A DNA stretch of 64,000 nucleotides from an uncultured bacterium (GTDB taxonomy: Bacteria; Bacillota; Clostridia; Lachnospirales; Lachnospiraceae), in the NCBI GenBank assembly GCA_947383005.1, contig CANDBT010000013.1, positions 37,639 through 101,638 on the forward strand. The letters run 5' to 3'. The notes beneath the pieces are model-generated. The model saw only the letters and a program-made list of their open reading frames with translations, was not told the DNA's origin and did not search any database. Position numbers and translations under genes: made by a program. Shown piece by piece: positions 57,032 through 64,000 of the stretch. Position 1 is the stretch's first letter, and every line of letters starts with the position of its first letter.

Positions 57032-57769
57032 TTATGATGAAATTGTGCCGCTTTCTGTTATTTTTATCGATTGATTCAGATAGCCCAGGCAGTCAGCGGC
57101 CAGACGCCGGTAGGAATAGCCCCCTGCCAGAAACACATTTTTCATGGAAAGCCAGACGACGGTCATGGTAATTTCCATCAGCAAAATGCGGAGTAGTATT
57201 TCCAGGGGGCAGGATTTCAGCTTATGTAAAGTATAAGACTGAAATGCGATATGGAGCAGTTCGTCCTTGAGCATCTGCCGGCAAATGCTTTTTAGGGCAG
57301 GAGAAACTGTACATTCTGCCAGCGCCCGATAGTAGGAGAGGGCGATCATTTCGGCTGTTACCAGGACGATGATTTCTGACTTCAGGCCGCCTGTTTTTCT
57401 CAGTAAGCGGAAAATGCTATCCAAAAAGGAGCGGGAGCGGACAGGAATATGGTGATAATCCATATATTTTTTCAGGTAGCCGGAGTGCTGGTTCTCTTCC
57501 CGGACAAAACCTTTCATGGCTTCCAGATATTCCGGCGCCTGATGGCTATCGGCATAGCGTTTAGCACAGCGAAGAAGAAAAGCTCCCTCGGAAGCTTCAC
57601 CTTTTTGGAAGCTTTGGATGGAAGGAAAGATCAGGCGCTTTTCCTGTAGGGTCAGTTCCGGTTCTTTCGAGAAATCCACTTGCAGCCGGTGATGGTGATT
57701 ATGTTCAAAACAGGCAGTCCAGTCAAACTGCGATAAGTCTCCCAGAGAGAGTGTGGATAAAGAAATCAT
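57032..57769 (-). CDS. Ferritin-like diiron-domain protein
   Basis: 245 aa from ATG 57769 after AAAGGGG. The helical sequence carries paired carboxylate/His motifs: a Glu in FLLRCAKRYADSH-type helix 1, EENQH (about 106-110), a Glu in TAEMIALSYY and DELLH (about 182-186). This spacing matches a four-helix-bundle diiron centre as in ferritin-like oxygenases or rubrerythrin relatives. A hydrophobic segment follows at about 205-225. The function is unknown. It is downstream of tRNA-Thr on the same strand and convergent with malY copy 2. Confidence 0.65.
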   Translation of the reverse strand: MISLSTLSLGDLSQFDWTACFEHNHHHRLQVDFSKEPELTLQEKRLIFPSIQSFQKGEASEGAFLLRCAKRYADSHQAPEYLEAMKGFVREENQHSGYLKKYMDYHHIPVRSRSFLDSIFRLLRKTGGLKSEIIVLVTAEMIALSYYRALAECTVSPALKSICRQMLKDELLHIAFQSYTLHKLKSCPLEILLRILLMEITMTVVWLSMKNVFLAGGYSYRRLAADCLGYLNQSIKITESGTISS

Positions 57770-57822
57770 GTTTGTTCCCCTTTGATTTGCGATTCTCATG
57801 GCTGGTTTGGATAGTAGAATAA

Positions 57823-57868
57823 AAATAAAGACGTTTCAAAGAGCAATCTCCTTGAAAAGCCTTTATTT
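57823..57868 (-). terminator. Terminator downstream of tRNA-Thr
   Basis: On the - strand AAATAAAG and CTTTATTT form the outer stem with a TTTCAAGGAG/CTCTTTGAAA-like inner stem, followed by a T-rich stretch. It separates the tRNA from the ferritin-like gene. Confidence 0.65.
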
Positions 57869-57881
57869 TCAATTATTTCAG

Positions 57882-57954
57882 AGCTGCTAACCAGAATCGA
57901 ACTGGTGACCTCAACACTACCAATGTTGCGCACTACCGACTGTGCTATAGCAGC
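57882..57954 (-). tRNA. tRNA-Thr (anticodon GGT)
   Basis: Read on the - strand, a full cloverleaf forms: acceptor GCTGCTA/TAGCAGC, D stem GCAC/GTGC with AGTCGGTA loop, anticodon stem CAACA/TGTTG with loop TTGGTAG (anticodon GGT), variable AGGTC, T stem ACCAG/CTGGT with TTCGATT loop. The 3' CCA is not encoded. It decodes ACC and ACT codons. Confidence 0.95.
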
Positions 57955-57983
57955 AATTTTCTTTTTATTTCCAAACCTTTTTT

Positions 57984-58012
57984 ATCTTATCATGAGATTT
58001 GAATTTTGTCAA
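57984..58012 (-). promoter_or_regulatory. tRNA-Thr promoter
   Basis: On the - strand TTGACA (58012 to 58007), 17-bp spacer and TAAGAT (57989 to 57984), about 30 bp before the tRNA 5' end. Confidence 0.7.
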
Positions 58013-58102
58013 TTAAATTTTTAAATAGAATTTTTTGCCTTCCCATGCTATAATGGCAACAGGATTACAGATATCCAATATCGGGAACGGAAGTGAAGAA
58101 TC

Positions 58103-58822
58103 ATGACAGGATTAGGTACTTTGATTAATGTAGCCGGGATTTTGGCAGGCGGCTTTGGAGGAATGCTTTTTGGAAAGCGGATAGAAAAACGCTATCAGGA
58201 TATTTTGATGATGGCAAATGGAATTTGCGTATTGTTTTTAGGGATTGCCGGCGCTATGGAAAAAATATTGACAGTGGAGAACGGCGCGTTAAAAAGCAGC
58301 GGTACCATGATGATGATTGCCAGTTTGGCTTTGGGTGCTATGCTTGGTGAATGGATGGACATTGAAAAACATATGGAGGATTTCGGAAATTGGCTGAAGC
58401 TGAAGACGAAAAGTGATGGAGATGCCGGGTTTGTCGATGGCTTTGTGACGGCGTCTCTCACCGTTTGCATTGGCGCAATGGCAATAGTAGGCGCTATTCA
58501 GGATGGGATAATTGGCGATTATTCGATTTTGGCAGCGAAAGCGGTATTGGATTTGATGATTATTCTGGTGATGACGGCATCTATGGGAAAGGGCTGTTTG
58601 TTTTCTGCTATTCCGGTGGCAGTGTTTCAAGGGAGTATTACGGCTTTGGCCAGGCTGGTGGAGCCGTTGATGACCGAAAAAGCCCTTCACAACCTTTCTC
58701 TGGTTGGTTCAATTCTCATTTTCTGCGTGGGGCTGAATTTGGTGTGGGGGAAAAAAGTAAAAGTAGCCAATCTGCTGCCCGCGGTGGCAGTAGCGGCAAT
58801 GTGGGCATTTTTACCGTTTTAA
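58103..58822 (+). CDS. DUF554 family membrane protein
   Basis: 239 aa with seven or so hydrophobic segments. The N-terminal GTLINVAGILAGGFGGMLFGKR and internal GALLGEWMDIE-like and GAIQDGIIGDYSILAAKAVLD stretches are DUF554 (YdfK/YqgA) signatures. Proposed as transporters, but no function is established. It is a single gene with TATAAT at 58049-58054 upstream; an apparent new promoter begins right after its stop. Confidence 0.88.
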   Translation: MTGLGTLINVAGILAGGFGGMLFGKRIEKRYQDILMMANGICVLFLGIAGAMEKILTVENGALKSSGTMMMIASLALGAMLGEWMDIEKHMEDFGNWLKLKTKSDGDAGFVDGFVTASLTVCIGAMAIVGAIQDGIIGDYSILAAKAVLDLMIILVMTASMGKGCLFSAIPVAVFQGSITALARLVEPLMTEKALHNLSLVGSILIFCVGLNLVWGKKVKVANLLPAVAVAAMWAFLPF

Positions 58823-58830
58823 ATAAGCTC

Positions 58831-58859
58831 TTGACTTCCGGTGATGTTTTTATTACAAT
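58831..58859 (+). promoter_or_regulatory. Promoter of an unidentified RNA or the hyd operon
   Basis: TTGACT at 58831-58836, 17-bp spacer, TACAAT at 58854-58859. It begins 9 bp after the DUF554 stop. Confidence 0.65.
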
Positions 58860-58865
58860 AAACAA

Positions 58866-59114
58866 TAACAAAAAAGCTGAATGGCGAATAAAATATACCT
58901 CCATGTTTATTTATGGTGGCATCTGCAGAGCAGGTATGGGTTACTATTGATATATGGATTTTGCCATAAAGCGGGAATAGAATGGTCTGACCAAAAGAGG
59001 ATCTGATGGAAAGCGGAGTGTCTGCCGATGCAGGCTTGTTTTTTGTATCATGTGTTCTTTGCATGTTGTTATGTTATGGCTTACACAGGGAATCTTTGAG
59101 GATTCTCTTTTTTT
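58866..59114 (+). ncRNA. Candidate structured RNA, identity unknown
   Basis: About 250 bp without a credible ORF, bounded by a good promoter and by two terminator-like hairpins: GTCTGC/GCAGGC at 59020-59035 with a T-run, and GGGAATC/GATTCTC at 59088-59107 followed by seven T. Inside, CCTCCAT/ATGGTGG and GCCATA/TATGGC pairings are possible. It resembles no riboswitch, SRP, 6S or tmRNA pattern that I can identify. It is either a stand-alone small RNA or a leader that attenuates the hyd operon. Confidence 0.4.
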
Positions 59115-59116
59115 AT

Positions 59117-59203
59117 GCACAGGCCCGCAGAGAGGAATATGCCGCTAAAGCGGCGTGCGGGCCGCGCGGCGAGTGGGGGAAGCAAGTTCTCCCCTGCTCG
59201 ATT
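59117..59203. repeat. GCACAGGCCCGC...CTCGATT palindromic repeat, third copy
   Basis: Same two-hairpin layout as at 35878-36048, again starting a few bases after a terminator. The first loop differs (AGAGGAATATGCCGCTAAAG in place of the 35878 sequence), while CGGGCCGCGCGGCGAG and CTGCTCGATT are kept. Confidence 0.75.
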
Positions 59204-59224
59204 GTACTGAACATGGAGGAAAGT

Positions 59225-59479
59225 ATGACAGAACAGGAAAAACGAATTGCCGTAATCGGAATTGTTGTGGAAGATGTGCAGCAGGCGGGACAGGTTAATG
59301 GGTTGCTTCACCAATATGGTTCATATATAATCGGCAGAATGGGAATTCCCTATAAAGAAAAGCAGTTAAATATTATCAGTATTGTAGTTGATGCGCCGAT
59401 GGATATTATCAGTGCTTTGTCGGGAAAGCTGGGACGGCTTCCCGGAGTCAGTACAAAGGCGTTGTATTCCAAAGTATGA
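59225..59479 (+). CDS. TM1266-family iron-only hydrogenase system regulator
   Basis: 84 aa from ATG 59225 behind GGAGGAAAG; longer in-frame starts run through the palindromic repeat. The ACT-like, NikR C-terminal-type fold shows in KRIAVIGIVVEDV, IGRMGIPYKEKQLNIISIVVDAP and LSGKLGRLPGVSTKALYSKV. These small proteins occur with hydrogenase maturation genes and are presumed regulators. It starts the hyd operon, 27 bp before hydE. Confidence 0.9.
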   Translation: MTEQEKRIAVIGIVVEDVQQAGQVNGLLHQYGSYIIGRMGIPYKEKQLNIISIVVDAPMDIISALSGKLGRLPGVSTKALYSKV

Positions 59480-59506
59480 CAGAACAGCCGATAAAGGGGG
59501 GATTCC

Positions 59507-60577
59507 ATGTGCAAATACGGTCAGCAGGAGTTTGATAGATGTATACGGGTCTTGGAGCAGGAAGGCCGGTTGTCCCGGGAACAGTGGAAAATCCTTCTTG
59601 AGGGAAGGACGAAAGAGAGACAGGAGGTTTTGGCTCATAAAGCGGTATCCATATGCAGCCGGATTTACGGAAAGCAGGTATTTGTCCGTGGGTTAATTGA
59701 ATTTACCAATTATTGTAAAAACAACTGTTATTATTGTGGCATTCGCCGGGGAAACGGAAAGGCAGAACGATACAGGCTGACAGAGAATGAGATTTTGTCT
59801 TGCTGCAGGAGCGGATTTGCCATGGGGTTTCGCACTTTTGTCCTTCAAGGCGGGGAAGATTCGTATTTTACGGCGGATAAACTGGCTGCCATAGTCCGGG
59901 TGATTAAAAAGGAATTCCCCCAATGTGCGGTAACTCTTTCGGTGGGGGAGCTTGAGCCGGAAGATTACCGGAAATTGAGGGAGGCGGGCGCGGACCGGTA
60001 TTTGCTCCGTCATGAAACGGCGAACCCATCTCATTATCGGAGGCTTCATCCGCCGGAGCTTTCCCTGGACCATCGTTTGTCCTGCCTGGCTTTTATCAAG
60101 GAGCTGGGATTTCAGACAGGCGCCGGGTTTATGGTGGGATCGCCGGGACAAACCACAGATACCCTGATTGACGATTTGCTGTTTCTGGCCCGGCTTCAGC
60201 CGCAGATGGTCGGAATCGGCCCGTTTATTCCCCATAGGGATACGCCGTTTGGGGATGAGGCTCCGGGAAGCCTGGATTTAACTTTATATTTGTTGAGCCT
60301 TATCCGGATTTTGCTGCCCGGCGTGCTGCTTCCGGCGACTACCGCTCTGGGAACCATTGCCCGCGACGGGCGGGAAGCCGGGATTTTGGCGGGCGCCAAT
60401 GTGGTTATGCCAAATCTCTCGCCCGGAGAAGTCCGGCAAAAATATCAGCTCTATAACAACAAAATCTGTACGGGAAAGGAAGCCGCTGAATGTCTGGGAG
60501 AATTAAGAGCCTCATTAGCTGCTATCGGATATTCCGTGGCCATTGACCGTGGAGACTATATAACAACAAAAGCCTGA
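59507..60577 (+). CDS. hydE: [FeFe]-hydrogenase H-cluster radical SAM maturase HydE
   Basis: 356 aa behind AAAGGGGG. The radical SAM cysteines are in NYCKNNCYYCGIRRGN, the SAM-contact GGE motif in LQGGEDSYF, and HxP-type barrel motifs in DRYLLRHETANP and FMVGSPGQT. HydE helps build the diiron subcluster by acting on thiol-containing precursors. Full length and in the usual order ahead of hydG. Confidence 0.95.
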   Translation: MCKYGQQEFDRCIRVLEQEGRLSREQWKILLEGRTKERQEVLAHKAVSICSRIYGKQVFVRGLIEFTNYCKNNCYYCGIRRGNGKAERYRLTENEILSCCRSGFAMGFRTFVLQGGEDSYFTADKLAAIVRVIKKEFPQCAVTLSVGELEPEDYRKLREAGADRYLLRHETANPSHYRRLHPPELSLDHRLSCLAFIKELGFQTGAGFMVGSPGQTTDTLIDDLLFLARLQPQMVGIGPFIPHRDTPFGDEAPGSLDLTLYLLSLIRILLPGVLLPATTALGTIARDGREAGILAGANVVMPNLSPGEVRQKYQLYNNKICTGKEAAECLGELRASLAAIGYSVAIDRGDYITTKA

Positions 60578-60660
60578 AGGGAAAGTAGTACATACTATGG
60601 CTAATCACTCCGTTGGTTAGCCATGGGCGGATTCTGACCCGAGGCAGAAAGGGAAAAAAT

Positions 60661-62079
60661 ATGTATAATCCAAAATCAACACGCGCTGACGACTTTATTA
60701 ACCATGAGGAAATTTTGCAAACCCTTGCTTTTGCCGAGAAAAATAAAAATAATCGGCAGATGATTGACGGAATCTTGACAAAAGCCAGGGAAAGGAAGGG
60801 CTTAAGCCACCGGGAGGCGGCTGTTTTGCTGGATTGCGAGCTGGAAGACAAAAATCAGGAGATTTTTGCTTTGGCAGAACAGATAAAAAAAGATTTCTAT
60901 GGAAATCGCATTGTGATGTTTGCGCCGCTTTATCTGTCTAATTATTGCATCAACGGTTGTGTTTATTGCCCTTATCATACCAAGAACAAACATATCCCCA
61001 GAAAAAAGCTGACCCAGGAGGAGATTCGCCAGGAGGTGATTGCCCTTCAGGATATGGGACATAAGCGTCTGGCACTGGAAACGGGAGAGGATCCGGTGAA
61101 TAACCCCATTGAATATGTGCTGGAAAGCATTAAAACCATTTATGGCATTAAGCATAAGAACGGCGCTATCCGCCGGGTAAATGTCAATATTGCGGCAACT
61201 ACCGTGGAGAATTACCGCAAACTGAAGGAGGCAGGTATTGGTACTTATATCCTGTTCCAGGAAACGTATCATAAGGAGAGCTATTTAAAACTTCATCCCA
61301 CAGGGCCGAAACACGACTATGATTATCATACGGAAGCTATGGACAGGGCTATGCAGGGCGGAATTGATGACGTGGGCTGCGGCGTATTGTTTGGCTTAGA
61401 GCTGTATCGCTATGAATTTGCCGGCCTTTTGATGCACGCGGAGCATCTGGAGGCGGTCTATGGTGTAGGGCCTCATACAATCAGTGTGCCACGGATTCGC
61501 CGTGCCGATGATATTGACCCGAATGTATTTGATAACGGTATTGATGATGATACTTTCGCTAAGATTGTCGCTTGTATCCGGATAGCCGTCCCTTATACAG
61601 GCATGATTATTTCTACCAGGGAGAGCCAGAAATGCCGGGAAAGGGTGCTGCATTTGGGAATTTCCCAGATATCCGGCGGTTCCCGGACCAGTGTCGGCGG
61701 TTATCGGGAGCCGGAGCCGGAAGAGGAATCTTCGGAACAATTTGAAGTAAGCGACAAGCGTTCTCTGGATGAGGTGGTCAGATGGCTGATGGAGATGGAT
61801 TATATTCCCAGTTTCTGCACGGCCTGTTACCGGGAGGGAAGAACGGGGGATCGCTTTATGTCCCTTTGCAAAGCCGGACAGATTCATAATTGCTGCCTTC
61901 CCAATGCTCTGATGACGTTGAAGGAATATTTGCTGGATTATGCGTCGGAAAAAACCAGGCAAATCGGTTTGGATTTAATTGAGAAAGAAATTCATCATAT
62001 CCCCAAAGAAAAGGTACAAAAGATTGTGGAGGAGAGGCTTAAGGAGATAGAAAAAGGAAATCGGGATTTTCGCTTTTAA
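60661..62079 (+). CDS. hydG: [FeFe]-hydrogenase H-cluster radical SAM maturase HydG
   Basis: 472 aa from ATG 60661. The radical SAM motif is NYCINGCVYCPYHTKN; the C-terminal second cluster motif C-x2-C-x22-C is in CTACYREGRTGDRFMSLCK and the following NCCLPNAL. It splits tyrosine to give the CO and CN ligands of the H-cluster. An 83-bp gap from hydE contains a weak hairpin (GGCTAATC-type). Full length, with all ligands present. Confidence 0.96.
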   Translation: MYNPKSTRADDFINHEEILQTLAFAEKNKNNRQMIDGILTKARERKGLSHREAAVLLDCELEDKNQEIFALAEQIKKDFYGNRIVMFAPLYLSNYCINGCVYCPYHTKNKHIPRKKLTQEEIRQEVIALQDMGHKRLALETGEDPVNNPIEYVLESIKTIYGIKHKNGAIRRVNVNIAATTVENYRKLKEAGIGTYILFQETYHKESYLKLHPTGPKHDYDYHTEAMDRAMQGGIDDVGCGVLFGLELYRYEFAGLLMHAEHLEAVYGVGPHTISVPRIRRADDIDPNVFDNGIDDDTFAKIVACIRIAVPYTGMIISTRESQKCRERVLHLGISQISGGSRTSVGGYREPEPEEESSEQFEVSDKRSLDEVVRWLMEMDYIPSFCTACYREGRTGDRFMSLCKAGQIHNCCLPNALMTLKEYLLDYASEKTRQIGLDLIEKEIHHIPKEKVQKIVEERLKEIEKGNRDFRF

Positions 62080-62150
62080 CCGGACAGGCATGTTTGGGCA
62101 AGTAAGAGAAAATCGGGGAGAAACGGGAAACGACAGTGAAAGGAGAAACC

Positions 62151-63407
62151 ATGTCATTGAATACCACTCCTGCCGCACTGCGGCTTCATATTGGTTTTTT
62201 TGGAAGGCGTAATGCGGGAAAATCCAGCGTAATGAATGCGGTTGCCGCACAGGATTTATCCATAATTTCAAAACAGAAAGGAACGACTACCGATCCGGTG
62301 TATAAAACAATGGAGCTGCTTCCTTTAGGCCCGGTAATGCTGATTGATACGCCAGGCATTGATGATGAGGGATCTCTTGGGCTTTTGCGCGTGAAAAAGA
62401 CGAATCAGGTACTGGATAAAACGGATATTGCCCTGGTGATAATCGACGCCCTGGAAGGGCCGGCGAAGGAAGATGTGGAGCTGATTGAAAAAATACAAAA
62501 GAAAGGGATCCCTTATCTGATTGTTTTCAATAAAGAGGATCTGCTGGCAAAAGAGGAATTTCCCTGCCAGGAGGAGAAAACGGAAAAGCAGAAGATGTAC
62601 CAGTTTTTTCATCGCATGGGAATAGGGGCGGAAAAGCTTTTGTGGATCAGCACTGTCAGCCGTCAGGGGATTGAAGCGTTAAAAAACAGATTGGGAAATT
62701 TAATGGGACAGGAAGAAAACCAGCGAAAACTCGTTCAGGATTTGCTGCTTCCCGGAGATTTTGTTATTCTGGTAGTGCCTATTGACAAGGCAGCGCCGAA
62801 GGGGCGGCTGATCCTTCCCCAGCAGCAGACGATTCGCGATATTTTGGAAGTGGGCGCGACTGCAGTGGTAGTCAGGGATAAAGAATACCGGGAAACGTTG
62901 ATTCGTTTGGGAAAAAGGCCCCAATTGGTCATTACCGACAGCCAGGTGTTTGCCAGGATTTCCGCAGAGACGCCGACGGATATACCGTTGACTTCTTTTT
63001 CCATTCTGTTTGCCCGTTATAAAGGAATTTTGTATCCGGCAGTTTCGGGGGCAAGGACTTTGGAAAAGCTTGTGGACGGGGATAAGATATTAATCAGCGA
63101 GGGATGTACTCATCATCGGCAATGCGAGGATATCGGAACGGTCAAATTGCCAGGCTGGATTAATCGCTATACGGGAAAAAAGCTGGATTTTGCTTTTACT
63201 TCCGGTACGGAATTCCCGGAAGACTTGAAACCATACAAACTGATTGTCCATTGCGGAGGCTGTATGCTCAATGACAAAGAAATGGGCTGCCGTCTCAGAT
63301 ATGCTCAGGAACAGGAAATCCCCATGGCGAATTATGGTATTTTGATTGCCTATATGCAGGGAATTTTGGAAAGATGTATTGGTATGCTGGGAAAACCAAC
63401 GGGGTAA
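62151..63407 (+). CDS. hydF: [FeFe]-hydrogenase H-cluster maturation GTPase HydF
   Basis: 418 aa from ATG 62151 behind AAAGGAG. N-terminal GTPase: GRRNAGKSS P-loop, DTPGIDDEG, FNKED. The C-terminal cluster-binding motif is present as SEGCTHHRQCE (C-x-H) and later VHCGGCML (H-C-x-x-C). HydF is the scaffold that receives the diiron unit from HydE and HydG and passes it to HydA. No hydA structural gene is in the window. Confidence 0.95.
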   Translation: MSLNTTPAALRLHIGFFGRRNAGKSSVMNAVAAQDLSIISKQKGTTTDPVYKTMELLPLGPVMLIDTPGIDDEGSLGLLRVKKTNQVLDKTDIALVIIDALEGPAKEDVELIEKIQKKGIPYLIVFNKEDLLAKEEFPCQEEKTEKQKMYQFFHRMGIGAEKLLWISTVSRQGIEALKNRLGNLMGQEENQRKLVQDLLLPGDFVILVVPIDKAAPKGRLILPQQQTIRDILEVGATAVVVRDKEYRETLIRLGKRPQLVITDSQVFARISAETPTDIPLTSFSILFARYKGILYPAVSGARTLEKLVDGDKILISEGCTHHRQCEDIGTVKLPGWINRYTGKKLDFAFTSGTEFPEDLKPYKLIVHCGGCMLNDKEMGCRLRYAQEQEIPMANYGILIAYMQGILERCIGMLGKPTG

Positions 63408-63503
63408 GCCGTAAGCTGCAAGAGAAAAAATATAACATCAGGAGAAAAAATGTAATATCAGTAACAGCAGTTCAGGCGGGAAGTTTGTAAGAGGAGAAGA
63501 AGA

Positions 63504-63729
63504 ATGGGATTGGAGCATAAGATTGATCACACCATGTTGAAAGCAGATGCGAGCAAGGATACCATTATCCGCTATTGCAGGGAAGCAAAAAAGCATGGAT
63601 TTGCTTCCGTTTGTGTGAATAGCGGGTTTGTACCGCTGGTATCCGGGCAGCTTTCCGGAAGCGGCCAGGGCATTGATTGAAGCCGGAGCCGACCGTATCG
63701 GCGCAGGCAATGGGGTTGTGTTGCTGTAG
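63504..63729 (+). pseudogene. deoC: Deoxyribose-phosphate aldolase, internally deleted
   Basis: A normal start (GAGGAG upstream) gives 50 codons of DeoC: EHKIDHTMLKADASKD, then FASVCVNSGFV. The frame then meets the C-terminal end of the gene, read one frame over as FPEAARALIEAGADRIGAG to a TAG at 63727. About 150 codons with the catalytic lysines are missing. It is a remnant and inactive. Confidence 0.88.
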
Positions 63730-63740
63730 GAGGAAAAAAC

Positions 63741-63793
63741 TGCCTGCCGGGCAGAAATATGCAGGTAAAAATGCAGTTTCTGTCTGGCAGGCA
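63741..63793 (+). terminator. Hairpin after the hyd/deoC region
   Basis: TGCCTGCCGGGCAGAAA (63741-63757) pairs with TTTCTGTCTGGCAGGCA (63777-63793) over 17 bp, with two G-U positions. A short T-rich tail follows. Confidence 0.65.
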
Positions 63794-63848
63794 ATTTGGA
63801 TTATGTTATGGCAACAGTTCAGATACCCCTTGAACGGCTACACATGAT

Positions 63849-63944
63849 TTACAGCATAATATATTTTATGACAAACAGTATTGCCAGGACATACATCAGC
63901 GGACTGATTTTTTTCTGGGAAACTTTTCCCGTGGCAATATTCAT
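63849..63944 (-). CDS. Possible 31-residue single-helix membrane peptide
   Basis: On the - strand an ATG at 63944 opens 31 codons: a short polar start (MNIATGKVSQKK), then one hydrophobic stretch ISPLMYVLAILFVIKYIML before TAA. A weak GGGAAG lies upstream. The rest of 63794-64000 shows nothing else. Such tiny ORFs occur by chance, so this is tentative. Confidence 0.25.
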   Translation of the reverse strand: MNIATGKVSQKKISPLMYVLAILFVIKYIML

Positions 63945-64000
63945 AACTCAAACTTCCCTCATTAAAAAGGGATCCGCACCTTGAAAAATCAATACTTTAG

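Noticed and set aside
58866-59114. c-di-GMP, THF or ydaO riboswitch, SRP RNA, 6S RNA
   Set aside because: None of the conserved core sequences of these RNAs could be found; left as unassigned.

Overview
The window comes from a low-to-mid-GC, anaerobic, probably spore-forming and butyrate-producing Firmicute, most likely a gut Lachnospiraceae (Clostridium cluster XIVa) type. Support comes from gene content: groESL under CIRCE control, the cdaA-cdaR (c-di-AMP) pair, ptsHI, the dgt-dnaG-rpoD-trmK-nif3 macromolecular synthesis block, a sporulation-type YtvI permease, a butyryl-CoA:acetate CoA-transferase family enzyme, Rex, a flavodiiron protein, and the [FeFe]-hydrogenase maturation set TM1266-hydE-hydG-hydF. 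Most genes lie on the + strand, with AGGAGG-type ribosome binding sites and TTGACA-N17-TATAAT promoters. Species cannot be fixed from the sequence alone.

Layout. 1-4.7 kb: a membrane-anchored leucine-rich-repeat protein (cut by the left edge), a double-FHA ABC ATPase and its separate permease. 4.7-6.3 kb: an AT-rich island of debris, with an AraC tail, a DinJ/YafQ toxin-antitoxin pair, two small palindromic elements and a broken tyrosine integrase. 6.4-11.3 kb: groESL, a small membrane protein and guaB, separated by GC-rich palindromic repeats. 11.6-18.5 kb: a TIM-barrel isomerase, membrane proteins, cdaA, cdaR and ptsHI. 18.8-28.1 kb: a polysaccharide polymerase-like protein, two aminotransferases (one HisC-like), YtvI, Nth, a FliB-like protein, a lone receiver domain, a flavodiiron protein and the c-di-AMP receptor DarA. 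28.2-35.4 kb: dgt-dnaG-rpoD-trmK-nif3 and a nucleoside kinase. 35.5 kb: rnpB. 36-47.7 kb: a secreted cell-wall-repeat protein, the CoA-transferase, an ABC-F ATPase (- strand), rex, NAD(P)HX repair, alr, a chemoreceptor gene with an in-frame amber codon, and a DUF134-NifX fusion. 47.8-57 kb: an XRE regulator divergent from an operon of two MalY-type C-S lyases, an APC permease, an amidohydrolase, RidA, an M20 aminoacylase and a badly frameshifted YfcC-type transporter. 57-64 kb: a ferritin-like protein and tRNA-Thr (- strand), DUF554, an unidentified RNA-like locus, the hydrogenase maturation operon and a gutted deoC.

How the parts may work together. CdaA, CdaR and DarA give both synthesis and sensing of c-di-AMP. 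Rex, the flavodiiron protein, HydEGF and the CoA-transferase fit an NADH-, hydrogen- and butyrate-based fermentation. The XRE operon reads as an inducible scavenging route for N-acylated cysteine S-conjugates or related thiol amino acids: deacylation by M20, beta-elimination by MalY, then removal of 2-aminoacrylate by RidA. This is inference.

The least explained material is intergenic. At least five families of short palindromic repeats recur in the window. One is a hairpin present three times with covarying stem bases and a constant purine internal loop. Another is an approximately 87-bp three-hairpin insertion whose 8-bp target duplication and exact position inside the integrase suggest a transposition-like event.
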